DNA of 36,623 bases from Occallatibacter sp. (GTDB taxonomy: Bacteria; Acidobacteriota; Terriglobia; Terriglobales; Acidobacteriaceae), in assembly GCA_017883405.1 (NCBI GenBank), contig JADGNO010000250.1, forward strand, positions 1-36,623, written 5' to 3'. The notes under the pieces are model-generated. The model was not told where the DNA came from and made no database searches. It saw nothing but the letters and a program-made list of their open reading frames with translations. Of this stretch, positions 22,758 through 31,226 are shown piece by piece; the first letter of the stretch is position 1; the number at the start of each line of letters is the position of its first letter. The position numbers and the translations under genes were made by a program.

Positions 22758-24038
22758 ATGGCACGAATCGGCGTAATCTGCTTCCCTGGCACCGGCCATC
22801 TGAACCCGTTCACCGCGCTTGGGCACGCACTCCAAGAGCGTGGTCACGACGTTATTTTCTTTGGAATCCCCGACGTGGAAGCCCGCGTTCGCGCAACTGG
22901 CCTTGAGTTTTCAGTTATTGGCGCGAAGGATTATCCGCTTGGGACACTGCGTAAACTCGACGAGCAGCTCAGCGAGCTTCATGGCCTGGCGGTTTTCGGG
23001 TTCACAGTTGAACGCATAAAAAATACTGCGCTTATGGTCTTTCGTGAGGCGCCCGATGCTGTCCTGCAAGCCCAACTGGACGCAATGATCATTGACCAGG
23101 CCGACTTTGGAACCAATGTTGCCGAGTACCTCGGTCTTCCATTCGCATCCGTCTCCGTTCTGCCTCCTTTTATCGATGACAATCGCGTGCCTCCGTTCTT
23201 TTTCGGCTGGCCGGCGCGTTACGACCTGATTGGACGGATACGCAATGAATTCGGCATTCAACTTTTGATGAGGATGGCCAATCCGATTTTTCGAGTCGTG
23301 AATCGACAACGCGACTCATGGGGCCTGGGGAGGCATAAGCGCAGAGGGGATGCACTTTCTCCCATTGTGCAGATAACGCAAATGCCGCGTGAGCTTGAAT
23401 TCGATGGCTGCCCGCATCCCTTGCCGCTGCACTATACGGGTCACTTCCGATTCGACAAGAAGCGGCCCCGCGTGGATTTTCCGTGGAATCGGCTGGATGG
23501 GCGCCCGCTTGTCTACGCCTCAATGGGAACGCTGCAAAACGGTTCGAAAGAGGCCTTCGAGATCATCGCAAGAGGGTGCGCCAAACTGGATGTTCAGCTT
23601 GTGATGTCCCTCGGCGGCGGATTCAGCATCGACAGCCTGGGTGAATTGCCGGGTCAGCCCATCGTGGTGGAGTTTGCGCCTCAGCTTGAATTGCTCAAGC
23701 ACGCTACAGTTGTGATTACCCACGCAGGCCTTAATACGGTTTTGGAGTCCATCGCGGAAGGCAAGCCGATGGTGGCCATTCCGATTGGCAACGATCAGCC
23801 CGGAATTGCCGCCAGGCTGGCGGCGAAGGGTGCAGCCATCGTGTTGCCACGCAAAGGGTTGACAGCGGACAAGGTGGAAAAAGCGGTGCGCACGGTGCTT
23901 GAAGACGATCGATATCGCCGGGCTGCGACCGGGCTAAAAGAGTCGATCGGCGATGTGGATGGGGCTGCGCTAGCCGCCCAGTTGATTGAAGAGAAACTGT
24001 GCCTCAAACCGTCTGTTGTCGTTGAAAGTCGCGACTGA
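22758..24038 (+). CDS. GT1-family UDP-glycosyltransferase (MGT/CrtX-like)
   Basis: The product has 426 residues, typical of GT-B fold GT1 enzymes. The N-terminal domain opens with FPGTGHLNPFTALGHALQ, the usual acceptor-side His loop, and VIDQADFGT-type text places Asp near residue 110. The C-terminal domain has YASMGTLQN and the nucleotide-sugar box HAGLNTVLESIAEGKPMVAIP, then GNDQPGIAARL. The final part of the box matches zeaxanthin glucosyltransferase CrtX and macrolide glycosyltransferases. The acceptor is unknown; no carotenoid genes lie nearby. No ribosome site is seen before the ATG, so a different start is possible. Confidence 0.88.
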   Translation: MARIGVICFPGTGHLNPFTALGHALQERGHDVIFFGIPDVEARVRATGLEFSVIGAKDYPLGTLRKLDEQLSELHGLAVFGFTVERIKNTALMVFREAPDAVLQAQLDAMIIDQADFGTNVAEYLGLPFASVSVLPPFIDDNRVPPFFFGWPARYDLIGRIRNEFGIQLLMRMANPIFRVVNRQRDSWGLGRHKRRGDALSPIVQITQMPRELEFDGCPHPLPLHYTGHFRFDKKRPRVDFPWNRLDGRPLVYASMGTLQNGSKEAFEIIARGCAKLDVQLVMSLGGGFSIDSLGELPGQPIVVEFAPQLELLKHATVVITHAGLNTVLESIAEGKPMVAIPIGNDQPGIAARLAAKGAAIVLPRKGLTADKVEKAVRTVLEDDRYRRAATGLKESIGDVDGAALAAQLIEEKLCLKPSVVVESRD

Positions 24039-24160
24039 AAGAGGTTATTGGCTGATTTCGGGGCTGAAATGCCTCGGGAGAGTCCTCCGAATTGCGCCAG
24101 CGAGCGAATCGCCTTAGAATAGAAGAGGAATAACAGCAGGAAAGGTTTGTCTCCAAAGCG

Positions 24161-24388
24161 ATGCCTAAGGAAAAGATTCACCCCAACTACGCCGCAGTTC
24201 AAGTTAAGTGCGCGTGCGGCAATCATTTTGAAACCCGGTCGACCCACAAGGGCGACATCCACGTAGAAATTTGCTCAGCCTGCCACCCGTTCTTTACGGG
24301 CAAGCAGCGCCTGGTCGATACCGCGGGACGCGTTGAGCGTTTCCGTCGCAAGTATGCCAAGTCAGATGAAGCAAAGGCAGCCAAGTAG
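24161..24388 (+). CDS. rpmE: 50S ribosomal protein L31
   Basis: The product has 75 residues, the normal size. It begins [20 protein letters not shown], the standard L31 opening. It has the zinc form: Cys17 and Cys19 (CAC), Cys38 and Cys41 (CSACHPF). The C-terminus [10 protein letters not shown] is also conserved. The protein bridges 30S and 50S subunits. It has its own terminator-like hairpin downstream and unrelated neighbours, so it is expressed alone. Confidence 0.97.
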   Translation: MPKEKIHPNYAAVQVKCACGNHFETRSTHKGDIHVEICSACHPFFTGKQRLVDTAGRVERFRRKYAKSDEAKAAK

Positions 24389-24415
24389 GCGCCTGTGCAG
24401 ACGGTTAGCGCGATT

Positions 24416-24439
24416 GGGCCTCCGCTACGGCGGAGGCCC
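24416..24439 (+). terminator. Terminator hairpin after rpmE
   Basis: GGGCCTCCGC (24416-24425) pairs perfectly with GCGGAGGCCC (24430-24439) around a TACG tetraloop. The tail (AGTTCGTTCAA) is poor in T, so it may be a weak or processing hairpin instead of a full terminator. Confidence 0.65.
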
Positions 24440-24480
24440 AGTTCGTTCAAGGCGAATTTGCTGACGTCTGGCAGAACTGA

Positions 24481-24508
24481 GAGCTAGGAGCTAAAAGCTA
24501 GAAGCTGC
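24481..24508 (+). repeat. Four tandem 7-base repeats in the leader of the Dus gene
   Basis: Four head-to-tail copies of RAGCTAR (GAGCTAG, GAGCTAA, AAGCTAG, AAGCTGC) end 4 bases before the annotated ATG at 24513. The only good AGGAG lies inside the second repeat junction, 22 bases from the ATG, too far for normal initiation. Confidence 0.75.
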
Positions 24509-24512
24509 TTTT

Positions 24513-25742
24513 ATGGCCGGCAAAGGTTTCACTGTTAATAAGGACTGGGACGATCCCATCGAGCATGCGATGCCCGATGCTGCCCGTGTGCCTGCTGAAG
24601 TGCAGATTGGTTCTGTCCAAGTAAGACCGGCAACCGTGCTGGCTCCCATGGCGGGCGTTACGGATACCGTATTTCGCCGCTTTATTCGCCATGCCAGCAT
24701 GTTCTCTGCGTCAGCACAGGCGGGTGAGTTCATCGACACAGAAGTGAGTAACGCCCAGTCTGGCTGCGGGCTGCTGATGACGGAGTTTACGTCCGCGGAC
24801 GGTCTGTCACGCATGCGCGAAACCAAACGCCGCCGCTACCTGACTTTCTACGACGACGAGCACCCTATCGGCGCACAGCTTTTCGGCTCCAATGCGGAGA
24901 CACTTGCAGAGGCGGCACGCATTGTTGAAGAAACCGGCTTTGATACGGTTGACTTGAACCTGGGCTGCCCGGCAAAGCGCGTGGTCGGCTGCAATGGCGG
25001 TTCGGGCTTGCTGCGCGATCTGCCCAAGATCGGCGAGATTTTTCGCACAGTGCGCAAAGCAGTCGCGATTCCCTTCACCGTCAAGTTCCGCTTGGGATGG
25101 AACGATAAGCAGATTGTCTGCGTGGAACTTGCGCGCATGGCTGAATCAGAAGGCCTGAATGCCGTGGCGCTGCACGCCCGCACCCGCGAGCAGGGCTACA
25201 GCGGCCAGGCGCAATGGCAGTGGATTGCCGCCGTTAAAGATGCCGTCAGGATTCCGGTGATTGGCAACGGGGATATCCGCACGCCGGAAGATGCGGCAGC
25301 AATGGTTGCGGAAACCAAATGCGATGCGGTGATGATTGGGCGCGCCGCGCCGGCGAATCCCTGGATCTTTCGGCAGATTGCGCAGTATACCGCGACCGGC
25401 CAATACGAGCGAGCCACGATGGAAGATCGCTATCACATGATCCGGGCCTATTTTGAAATGCTTTTGGCGGAGACGGAAGCGACGAAAGACATGCCGCGCG
25501 ATGCTCGCCTGGGTGACCCAGAAGGCAAGATGAAGCAGTTCGCGACATGGTTCACGCACGGAGTTCCGGGCGGAGCCAAGTTGCGCGGCGCAATCTATCA
25601 TGCGCGCACTGGGGCCGGGGTGTTGAGCGAAGTTGAACGCTTCTTTATACCGAAGCTCGAGGCCGGCGAAGCACTTGAAACTGAGGTCGTGCAGGACGAC
25701 GGCGCCTCGGCGTTCCCTGAGACTGCGCTTGTCTGCGACTAG
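24513..25742 (+). CDS. dusB: tRNA-dihydrouridine synthase (DusB-like)
   Basis: The product has 409 residues. It has a TIM barrel with FMN-binding and catalytic motifs: VLAPMAGVTDTVFRR (about 46-60), QLFGSNAE, DLNLGCPAKRVVGCNGG (catalytic Cys), VKFRLGWND (Lys), ALHARTREQGYSG and IGNGDIRTPEDA, then GRAAPANPWIF. The enzyme reduces uridine to dihydrouridine in tRNA with NADPH. The first 35 residues and the last 40 exceed the family core, so the true start may lie a little inside; the tandem repeat upstream makes initiation uncertain. It is convergent with the kinase gene at 25765, with only 22 bases between stops and no terminator visible. Confidence 0.93.
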   Translation: MAGKGFTVNKDWDDPIEHAMPDAARVPAEVQIGSVQVRPATVLAPMAGVTDTVFRRFIRHASMFSASAQAGEFIDTEVSNAQSGCGLLMTEFTSADGLSRMRETKRRRYLTFYDDEHPIGAQLFGSNAETLAEAARIVEETGFDTVDLNLGCPAKRVVGCNGGSGLLRDLPKIGEIFRTVRKAVAIPFTVKFRLGWNDKQIVCVELARMAESEGLNAVALHARTREQGYSGQAQWQWIAAVKDAVRIPVIGNGDIRTPEDAAAMVAETKCDAVMIGRAAPANPWIFRQIAQYTATGQYERATMEDRYHMIRAYFEMLLAETEATKDMPRDARLGDPEGKMKQFATWFTHGVPGGAKLRGAIYHARTGAGVLSEVERFFIPKLEAGEALETEVVQDDGASAFPETALVCD

Positions 25743-25764
25743 TTTCTAATCGGCGCGGCTGAAG

Positions 25765-27135
25765 CTATTCCTCACGCCCGCCATTCAGCGGCAAGCGAAT
25801 CGTGGCTCGAGCGCCTTCGCCGTCTTCGCGGTTTGCAAGTCGAATTTCGCCGCCATGCGCGCGCGCAATTTGCTGCGCCAGCACAAGGCCTACGCCGCTG
25901 CCGGTTGGCTTGGTTGTATAGAACGGCACAAACAAGTTCTCGGCGTTGGCGATTCCGAGCCCGCGATCTTCAATCGAAACCAGAACCGAAGTTCCAGCGA
26001 GCTTCCACGTAGCGCGGACGGGGCGTCCATCTTTTGCCTCCGACGCGTCAACGGCGTTGCGCAAAACGTTGATCAACATCTGCTCCAACTGGTCCGGGTC
26101 CGCGTTCAGCACCACCTTCGGGCCAGGATCAACCTGCACTGGCAAACGCTGTTCGAGTGCCGCAATTCTTTCGAGCAGCGGTGCAAACTCGACTGGCCTG
26201 AGAGTAGGCGGCGGCAATTGCGCGAGCTGCCTGTACGACTGCACAAATCTGTGCAGCGCGTCGGCTCGACCTTCAACCACGCCGAGTCCGCGACGAAAAT
26301 CATTGAGAGTGACCGCGTCGGCCTGCAAGGTGTCGACTCGTGTGAGCAAACTGCCTGCGATGGATTTGATGGGCGCTAGGGAGTTTGACAATTCGTGCCC
26401 CAGCACGCGAATCAACCGCTTCCACGCAACCTGCTCTTCTTCACGCAACGGAACGCTGACGTCGGCAAGCAAAAGAATTGTATGAGGCGCGCCTTCCTGG
26501 CGGAACGATGCCTTACGCAACAGCCAGCTTGTCTGGGCGGCCTGCGCCTTCTGGGTGAAATTAATAATATGAGTCGATTGATCGGGCGCGTTCAGCAGAA
26601 ATTCCAAACCAAGCTCCTTCGCGGTCCTGCCAAAGCTGCGCGCGTGCGGCAAGCCCAGCAGTTTCAGGCCCGCTTCGTTGACCAACTGCAACGTGTCTTC
26701 GCGATCGAACGCAAACAGCGGCGCGTGCATGACCTCAAGAATGCGCGCCAGAAGTGCTGTTGCTTCGAGCGAGCGCACGCGCTGCCTCTGCAACAGATCG
26801 GCAAGCAGGTTGACTTCCGCAGCAAGTTCCCCGAGCGCATCCTGGGCAGAAGCACCGCGCGCTCGAAACGAGTAGTCGCCCTCACGCAACGATGCAACCA
26901 CATTCGAAAGCGTCTGCAGGGGCCTGATCCACGCTTCCACGAGTGCCGCCGCAACGAGCACCAGATAGAGCAACAAGCAAGTGATCAACGCCGCGGCAGG
27001 CGCCGCACCGGCGTGGTTTTGATAGAGGAGCAGGCCGGCGGCAACAATTGCCGGAAGCGACAAAAGCCCGCAGAAAAGCCACGCTCGGCTTGTTGCCGAA
27101 CGCGGCCTGCGGTGCGCCCTGCGATCAGATGCCAT
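25765..27135 (-). CDS. NtrY-like sensor histidine kinase
   Basis: The product has 456 residues from ATG at 27135, which overlaps the regulator stop by 11 bases; the frame is open 24 codons higher. It has two membrane helices (about 18-38 and 46-67) with a loop of only about seven residues outside. A HAMP-like linker (about 68-118) and a PAS domain (about 125-235) follow. The HisKA box is RVLGHELSNSLAPIKSIAG (His247) and the HATPase has NVLRNAVDA (N box), EDRGLGI (G1) and GSGVGLVLAQQI (G2). With almost no periplasmic part, it probably senses inside the membrane or via the PAS domain. The cognate regulator is the NtrC-type gene just upstream. Confidence 0.92.
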   Translation of the reverse strand: MASDRRAHRRPRSATSRAWLFCGLLSLPAIVAAGLLLYQNHAGAAPAAALITCLLLYLVLVAAALVEAWIRPLQTLSNVVASLREGDYSFRARGASAQDALGELAAEVNLLADLLQRQRVRSLEATALLARILEVMHAPLFAFDREDTLQLVNEAGLKLLGLPHARSFGRTAKELGLEFLLNAPDQSTHIINFTQKAQAAQTSWLLRKASFRQEGAPHTILLLADVSVPLREEEQVAWKRLIRVLGHELSNSLAPIKSIAGSLLTRVDTLQADAVTLNDFRRGLGVVEGRADALHRFVQSYRQLAQLPPPTLRPVEFAPLLERIAALEQRLPVQVDPGPKVVLNADPDQLEQMLINVLRNAVDASEAKDGRPVRATWKLAGTSVLVSIEDRGLGIANAENLFVPFYTTKPTGSGVGLVLAQQIARAHGGEIRLANREDGEGARATIRLPLNGGREE

Positions 27136-28522
27136 ATTTTTCGATACGGCGATAAAGCGCTGCTCGACTAAGCCCGAGCGCCTCGGCAGCCTGCGAGATA
27201 TTTCCATCGCAGCGGCGAAGCACTTTTTTGATGAGCAGCGACTCCACTTCGTCGATGCTCATATTCTCGCTCATGTTCTCAAGCGATGCACCCACCGGCC
27301 GCGAAGAACCGAATGCCAGGTTTGAGGGTTCTATCTCTTCGCCGCGGCAAAGCAACACTGCTCGCTCCATGGCGTGTTCGAGCTCGCGTACATTTCCCGG
27401 CCACGCGTATTGCATGAGCTGCATCATAGCCGCCGAAGAAAAGCCCGTAACCTGCTTGCGATATCGAGCGCGATTGCGATTGAGGAAATGTGTCGCCAGC
27501 AGCGGAATATCTTCGCGCCGGTCGCGCAGTGCCGGCAAATGTATTTCTACAGTATTGATGCGGAACAGGAGGTCTTCGCGGAAATTGCCGGCCTTGGCCT
27601 CTTCCGCAAGCTGCGCATTCGTGGCGCAAAGCAGACGCACATCCACACGCCTGGTCTGGGATGACCCAACGCGCTCAAGCTCGCCGGTTTCAAGTACGCG
27701 CAACAACTTGGCCTGCTGGCGAAGCGGTACATTGGCAATTTCATCCAGAAAAAGCGTGCCTCCATGCGCCAATTCAAAGCGCCCGATGCGATCTGTACGC
27801 GCGTCGGTAAACGCACCTTTCACGTGACCAAAGAACTCACTCTCGAAGGTGCCTTCCGGCATTCCACCGGCATTGACCGACACAAGCGGCATGCGGGCGC
27901 GCGGTGAAGCGGCATGGAGCAAGCGCGCCACAATTTCTTTGCCAGTGCCGTGCTCGCCTGTCACCAGTACGTTGGCATCGGACGGCCCTACTTGCGCAAT
28001 CAGTTCAAGCACCGGTTGCATTGCAGGCGCCGATGCAATGAAATCCGGCATTCCTTCGGCGCGCAGAAGCCGATTCTCAAGCTCCAGTTGGCGAGCACGC
28101 CGCAGCGCCTGGCGCAGTTCGGCGTGCACGCGAACCAGCGAGAGCAGCCGTTCATTCTCCCATGGCTTCTGCACAAAATCTCGCGCGCCACGCTTGATGC
28201 TTTCGACTGCCAACCCGATGTTGCCCCAGGCCGTCATCACGATTACAGGCAGACGCGAATCGTATTCCTGAATGCGCGTGAGCAGGTCAAGACCCTCCTG
28301 GCCAGAGGTCGTATCGCGGGTGTAATTCAAATCGATGAGCAGGACATCGTAGTCGCGTTCACTGAGGGACTGCATGAGTAACTGCGGCGAGCGCACGCAA
28401 TCCACGTCGATGCCGTTGGGCGATAAGAGCAGTTCGACGGCTTCAAGGATGTGAGGCTGATCGTCGGCAACCAGAACACGGATTTTGTCTTGCTTAGTGG
28501 GAATGGTCTTCCTCCACAACAC
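27125..28522 (-). CDS. NtrC-family response regulator (receiver-AAA+-Fis)
   Basis: The product has about 460 residues: a receiver (RVLVADDQPHI, phosphorylated Asp in LLIDLNYT, Lys in VQKPW), an AAA+ domain with Walker A GEHGTGKE, the sigma-54 loop as GAFTDA in place of GAFTGA, and Walker B LFLDEIANVPL, then a Fis HTH ending AALGLSRAALYRRIEKYGI. The start is uncertain: TTG 28561 and GTG 28522 lack ribosome sites, whereas GGAGGA lies six bases before an ATT codon at 28504, whose product MPTKQDKIRVLVADD would suit a receiver. GTG is used here as the conservative limit. It overlaps the TolC-like gene and the kinase gene, so all three are co-translated. It probably controls this export operon. Confidence 0.92.
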   Translation of the reverse strand: MLWRKTIPTKQDKIRVLVADDQPHILEAVELLLSPNGIDVDCVRSPQLLMQSLSERDYDVLLIDLNYTRDTTSGQEGLDLLTRIQEYDSRLPVIVMTAWGNIGLAVESIKRGARDFVQKPWENERLLSLVRVHAELRQALRRARQLELENRLLRAEGMPDFIASAPAMQPVLELIAQVGPSDANVLVTGEHGTGKEIVARLLHAASPRARMPLVSVNAGGMPEGTFESEFFGHVKGAFTDARTDRIGRFELAHGGTLFLDEIANVPLRQQAKLLRVLETGELERVGSSQTRRVDVRLLCATNAQLAEEAKAGNFREDLLFRINTVEIHLPALRDRREDIPLLATHFLNRNRARYRKQVTGFSSAAMMQLMQYAWPGNVRELEHAMERAVLLCRGEEIEPSNLAFGSSRPVGASLENMSENMSIDEVESLLIKKVLRRCDGNISQAAEALGLSRAALYRRIEKYGI

Positions 28523-30482
28523 CGGTCTTTGCCGCGGCGATCGAGATGCCGTAATCCTCAAGCACGGAGCCGGCTGCGCGACGCATCTCTACGCGCGCTT
28601 TTTCGTAATCGGTCTCTGCCGCAACCAGCGCGGACTCGGCCAGAGCCAGGTCGTGTTCAGCAGCCAGCGTCTGTTGATTTGAGCCCGCGCCCAGTTTCTG
28701 CTCCTGCTGCATTATATTCAGAGTTCTCTGGGAAAGGTCGCGAGCCTGCCGAGCCGCGCTCACGCGGCCTACACCCTGCTCAAGAGCAAAGCGCGCATTA
28801 CGCACCTCAATGCGGATTCGCTTTTTGAGTTCCTCCAGATAGACCTGCGACTGCCGGTACTCAAGCTCGGTGCGGTACTGATCGGCCTTGGCAATGCGAT
28901 TGCGCAACGGAACGTTCAATTGGAGACCGACCTGGTATTCCGGCGAGGAATAATTGAATGCGTTGGAAACTGCGCCGCCGAATCCCGAAGGCAGATTGGT
29001 CGAAGGGTGGCTGAGCGGATTTGCGATGCCCGCATAGCCCGTGCCTGCATAAAACCCGTAAACGGAAAGTTGAGGCAACAAAGCGTTGCGGGCTGTCTTG
29101 CGGCTCAGCGCACTGTTCTCAAGCACCAGGCTCGACTCCTGCACTTCAGTGCGATTCTTGAGCGCGTAATTCATCATGTCCTGCACCGAGTCATTTCCCG
29201 GCTGGACTTGCGCGCTGGTGTGGTCGAGCGGAATCACGGGCATGTCCTGCAGAACGGGATCGTCGAGCGAACGCGAAATGGCGTTCTTCATATAGAGTTC
29301 CTGCAGTTCCAGGTTGGTGCGCGCAATTGTCAGGTCCTGCTGCCGCGTAGCCAGGTCCGATTCGGCTTTCAAAACATCCATCTCAGGGATCGCCTGCAGG
29401 GCCAGTTGCTTGCGGCTCGTATCCAAAGTTGTGGTCGCAAACGCCACTGAGCGCTCACCCACTTGCTCGTTATCATAGGCGTTCACCAGGTCCCAGTACA
29501 GGTCGCAGATCTGAGTCACAGTTGAGATGAGCTGCGCGCGAAACGCGATGTCGGACACTTTCTGATTGGTCTTTGCAATGCGCAGATAGCGCAGGTTGGT
29601 GTCGCGCCCGAAGCCGGCCAGCAATTGCTGATTGGCGTAGAACTCAAAATACGAATTCAACGCCGGATTGAGCGTATTGTTCGGACTGTTCGTGGTCTGG
29701 CGGTTGTTGTTCCACGCTACCTGAACAGTGCCGCCGGTGGAGAACGCCTGTTGATAAGTAAAATTCCCAAGCAACGTGTTTTGGTGAATGACCGGCACGC
29801 CATAAAGCACCTGGTTGGGCAGCAATTGCGTGGTGTGATCGACGTAGGTTTTTGCGGTGATCAAAGGGTCATAAAAATTGACGGTGGATCCGGTGCCCAA
29901 GGTTGATTGAACCAAGCCCGAAGCACCCGCTCCGGCACCGCCAGCACCGCCCGAAGTACCGCCGGCGCCTGCACCGGAGCTGCCGGCAAACGCGCCACCC
30001 GCTCCTCCGGGAGTTCCTGATACTACGCCCGTATTTACGCCGCGTGGCGTACCACCGGCTGAAGTACGCAGCACATCCATTTGCGCGATGGGTATGTTGT
30101 ATCGCGCGATCACCAAGTCGAGATTATTTTCGAGGGCGAGATCGATTGCATCCTGCAAATGCAGATACAGCTTTCCGTCGCGAATGAGCGAATCAAGACG
30201 CGTGGAGTTATCAAGACTTGGCGGCGACACGCTCTTGCCGCGATACGCATCGAATGGGTTCAGCGAAGCATGCCCCAACACGTTAAATGGAATGTTGTCC
30301 TTCGACGACTGTTGCGGCGCATCTGCGACAGCTGGCTGCTGTGCCGACACCGTGGACACGGCCGGCCCTTGCTGCCCCACCGCCGCCTGCGCCAGATTCA
30401 ATTGGAGGAGCACAATGGCCGCCATCACCTGCACGTGCTTACTTAAATTCGATGGATAAAACCTGTATCGAGAAACTCTCAC
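28494..30482 (-). CDS. TolC-like outer-membrane efflux protein
   Basis: The product has 662 residues from GTG at 30482, which overlaps the ATPase stop as GTGA and has GGAGG ten bases upstream. It has a signal peptide ending near QAAVGQQ (about residue 38). Two OEP repeats follow: the first contains DAIDLALENNLDLVIARYNI, and the second has MNYALKNRTEVQESSLVLEN, VGLQLNVPLRNRIAKADQYR and ALEQGVGRVSAARQARDLSQ. It is longer than E. coli TolC partly through a Gly/Ala/Ser insertion (about residues 140-200) after RTSAGGTPRGVNTG. The trimeric product should form the exit duct for the export system encoded upstream. Confidence 0.9.
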   Translation of the reverse strand: MRVSRYRFYPSNLSKHVQVMAAIVLLQLNLAQAAVGQQGPAVSTVSAQQPAVADAPQQSSKDNIPFNVLGHASLNPFDAYRGKSVSPPSLDNSTRLDSLIRDGKLYLHLQDAIDLALENNLDLVIARYNIPIAQMDVLRTSAGGTPRGVNTGVVSGTPGGAGGAFAGSSGAGAGGTSGGAGGAGAGASGLVQSTLGTGSTVNFYDPLITAKTYVDHTTQLLPNQVLYGVPVIHQNTLLGNFTYQQAFSTGGTVQVAWNNNRQTTNSPNNTLNPALNSYFEFYANQQLLAGFGRDTNLRYLRIAKTNQKVSDIAFRAQLISTVTQICDLYWDLVNAYDNEQVGERSVAFATTTLDTSRKQLALQAIPEMDVLKAESDLATRQQDLTIARTNLELQELYMKNAISRSLDDPVLQDMPVIPLDHTSAQVQPGNDSVQDMMNYALKNRTEVQESSLVLENSALSRKTARNALLPQLSVYGFYAGTGYAGIANPLSHPSTNLPSGFGGAVSNAFNYSSPEYQVGLQLNVPLRNRIAKADQYRTELEYRQSQVYLEELKKRIRIEVRNARFALEQGVGRVSAARQARDLSQRTLNIMQQEQKLGAGSNQQTLAAEHDLALAESALVAAETDYEKARVEMRRAAGSVLEDYGISIAAAKTGVVEEDHSH

Positions 30483-31183
30483 TTGGAGCCTACCTCCGCT
30501 GGATCTGCATCCAGGACTTCATCGCGTGTAATCCAGCCGTCGCGCAGTTCGACGATTCGTCTGCCATAGCGGGCATTCTCTTCAGAGTGCGTTACCTGCA
30601 CGATCGTCGTTCCTGCCTTGTTTAATTGGCGGAAGAGTTCCATGATCTCGCGTGCCTGCGTGGAGTGCAGATTGCCGGTTGGTTCGTCGGCCAGCAGCAG
30701 GTCGGGGGCGTGAACAACCGCGCGCGCGATCCCTACCAGTTGCTGCTGCCCACCGGACAACTGCGATGGAAACAGATCTTTCTTAGCCACGATCTGAAAG
30801 CGGTCAAGAATGTCTGCCACCATGCCCTGGCGCTCCTTGCTTGGCAGGTTTTTATAGGACAGCGGCAGATCAATATTTTCCGCAACAGTGAGATCGTCGA
30901 GCAGGTGATAACTCTGGAACACCATGCCGATGCGCTGCCGTGCCAGGTCGGCACGCTGCTTGCGGCTGTAGCTGTGCACTGGTGTATTCGAAAACCAGTA
31001 TTCGCCCAGCCATCCGTCATCGAGCAGCGCGAGCACGTTGAGCAACGACGACTTGCCTGCTCCCGACGGCCCCATGATGGTGACGAACTCGCCCTCACGA
31101 ATGGTGAGTCCAACACGGCGCAACACCCACGTTTCCGTGTGCCCGGCCTTGTAACTGCGTTCAATGTTTTTGAGTTCGATCAT
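30479..31183 (-). CDS. ABC transporter ATPase of the LolD/MacB type
   Basis: The product has 234 residues. Walker A is GPSGAGKS (38-45), the Q loop is in VFQSYHLLDDL, the signature is LSGGQQQLVGIARA, Walker B is LLLADEPTGNL and the switch His is in VTHSEENA. The family powers FtsX/MacB-type permeases that move lipoproteins, peptides or drugs out of the membrane. The signature has Leu-Val-Gly where most members have Arg-Val-Ala, a change next to the nucleotide. It lies 43 bases after the second permease and overlaps the TolC-like gene. Confidence 0.93.
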   Translation of the reverse strand: MIELKNIERSYKAGHTETWVLRRVGLTIREGEFVTIMGPSGAGKSSLLNVLALLDDGWLGEYWFSNTPVHSYSRKQRADLARQRIGMVFQSYHLLDDLTVAENIDLPLSYKNLPSKERQGMVADILDRFQIVAKKDLFPSQLSGGQQQLVGIARAVVHAPDLLLADEPTGNLHSTQAREIMELFRQLNKAGTTIVQVTHSEENARYGRRIVELRDGWITRDEVLDADPAEVGSK

Positions 31184-31226
31184 ATTTTTGTCTCACTCCA
31201 ATCTTTTAGGGTGGCTGCGACGTGAG

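Noticed and set aside
26395-27171. 258-codon frame on the + strand opposite the kinase
   Set aside because: It is a shadow of the histidine kinase, whose motifs are all intact in the other strand.
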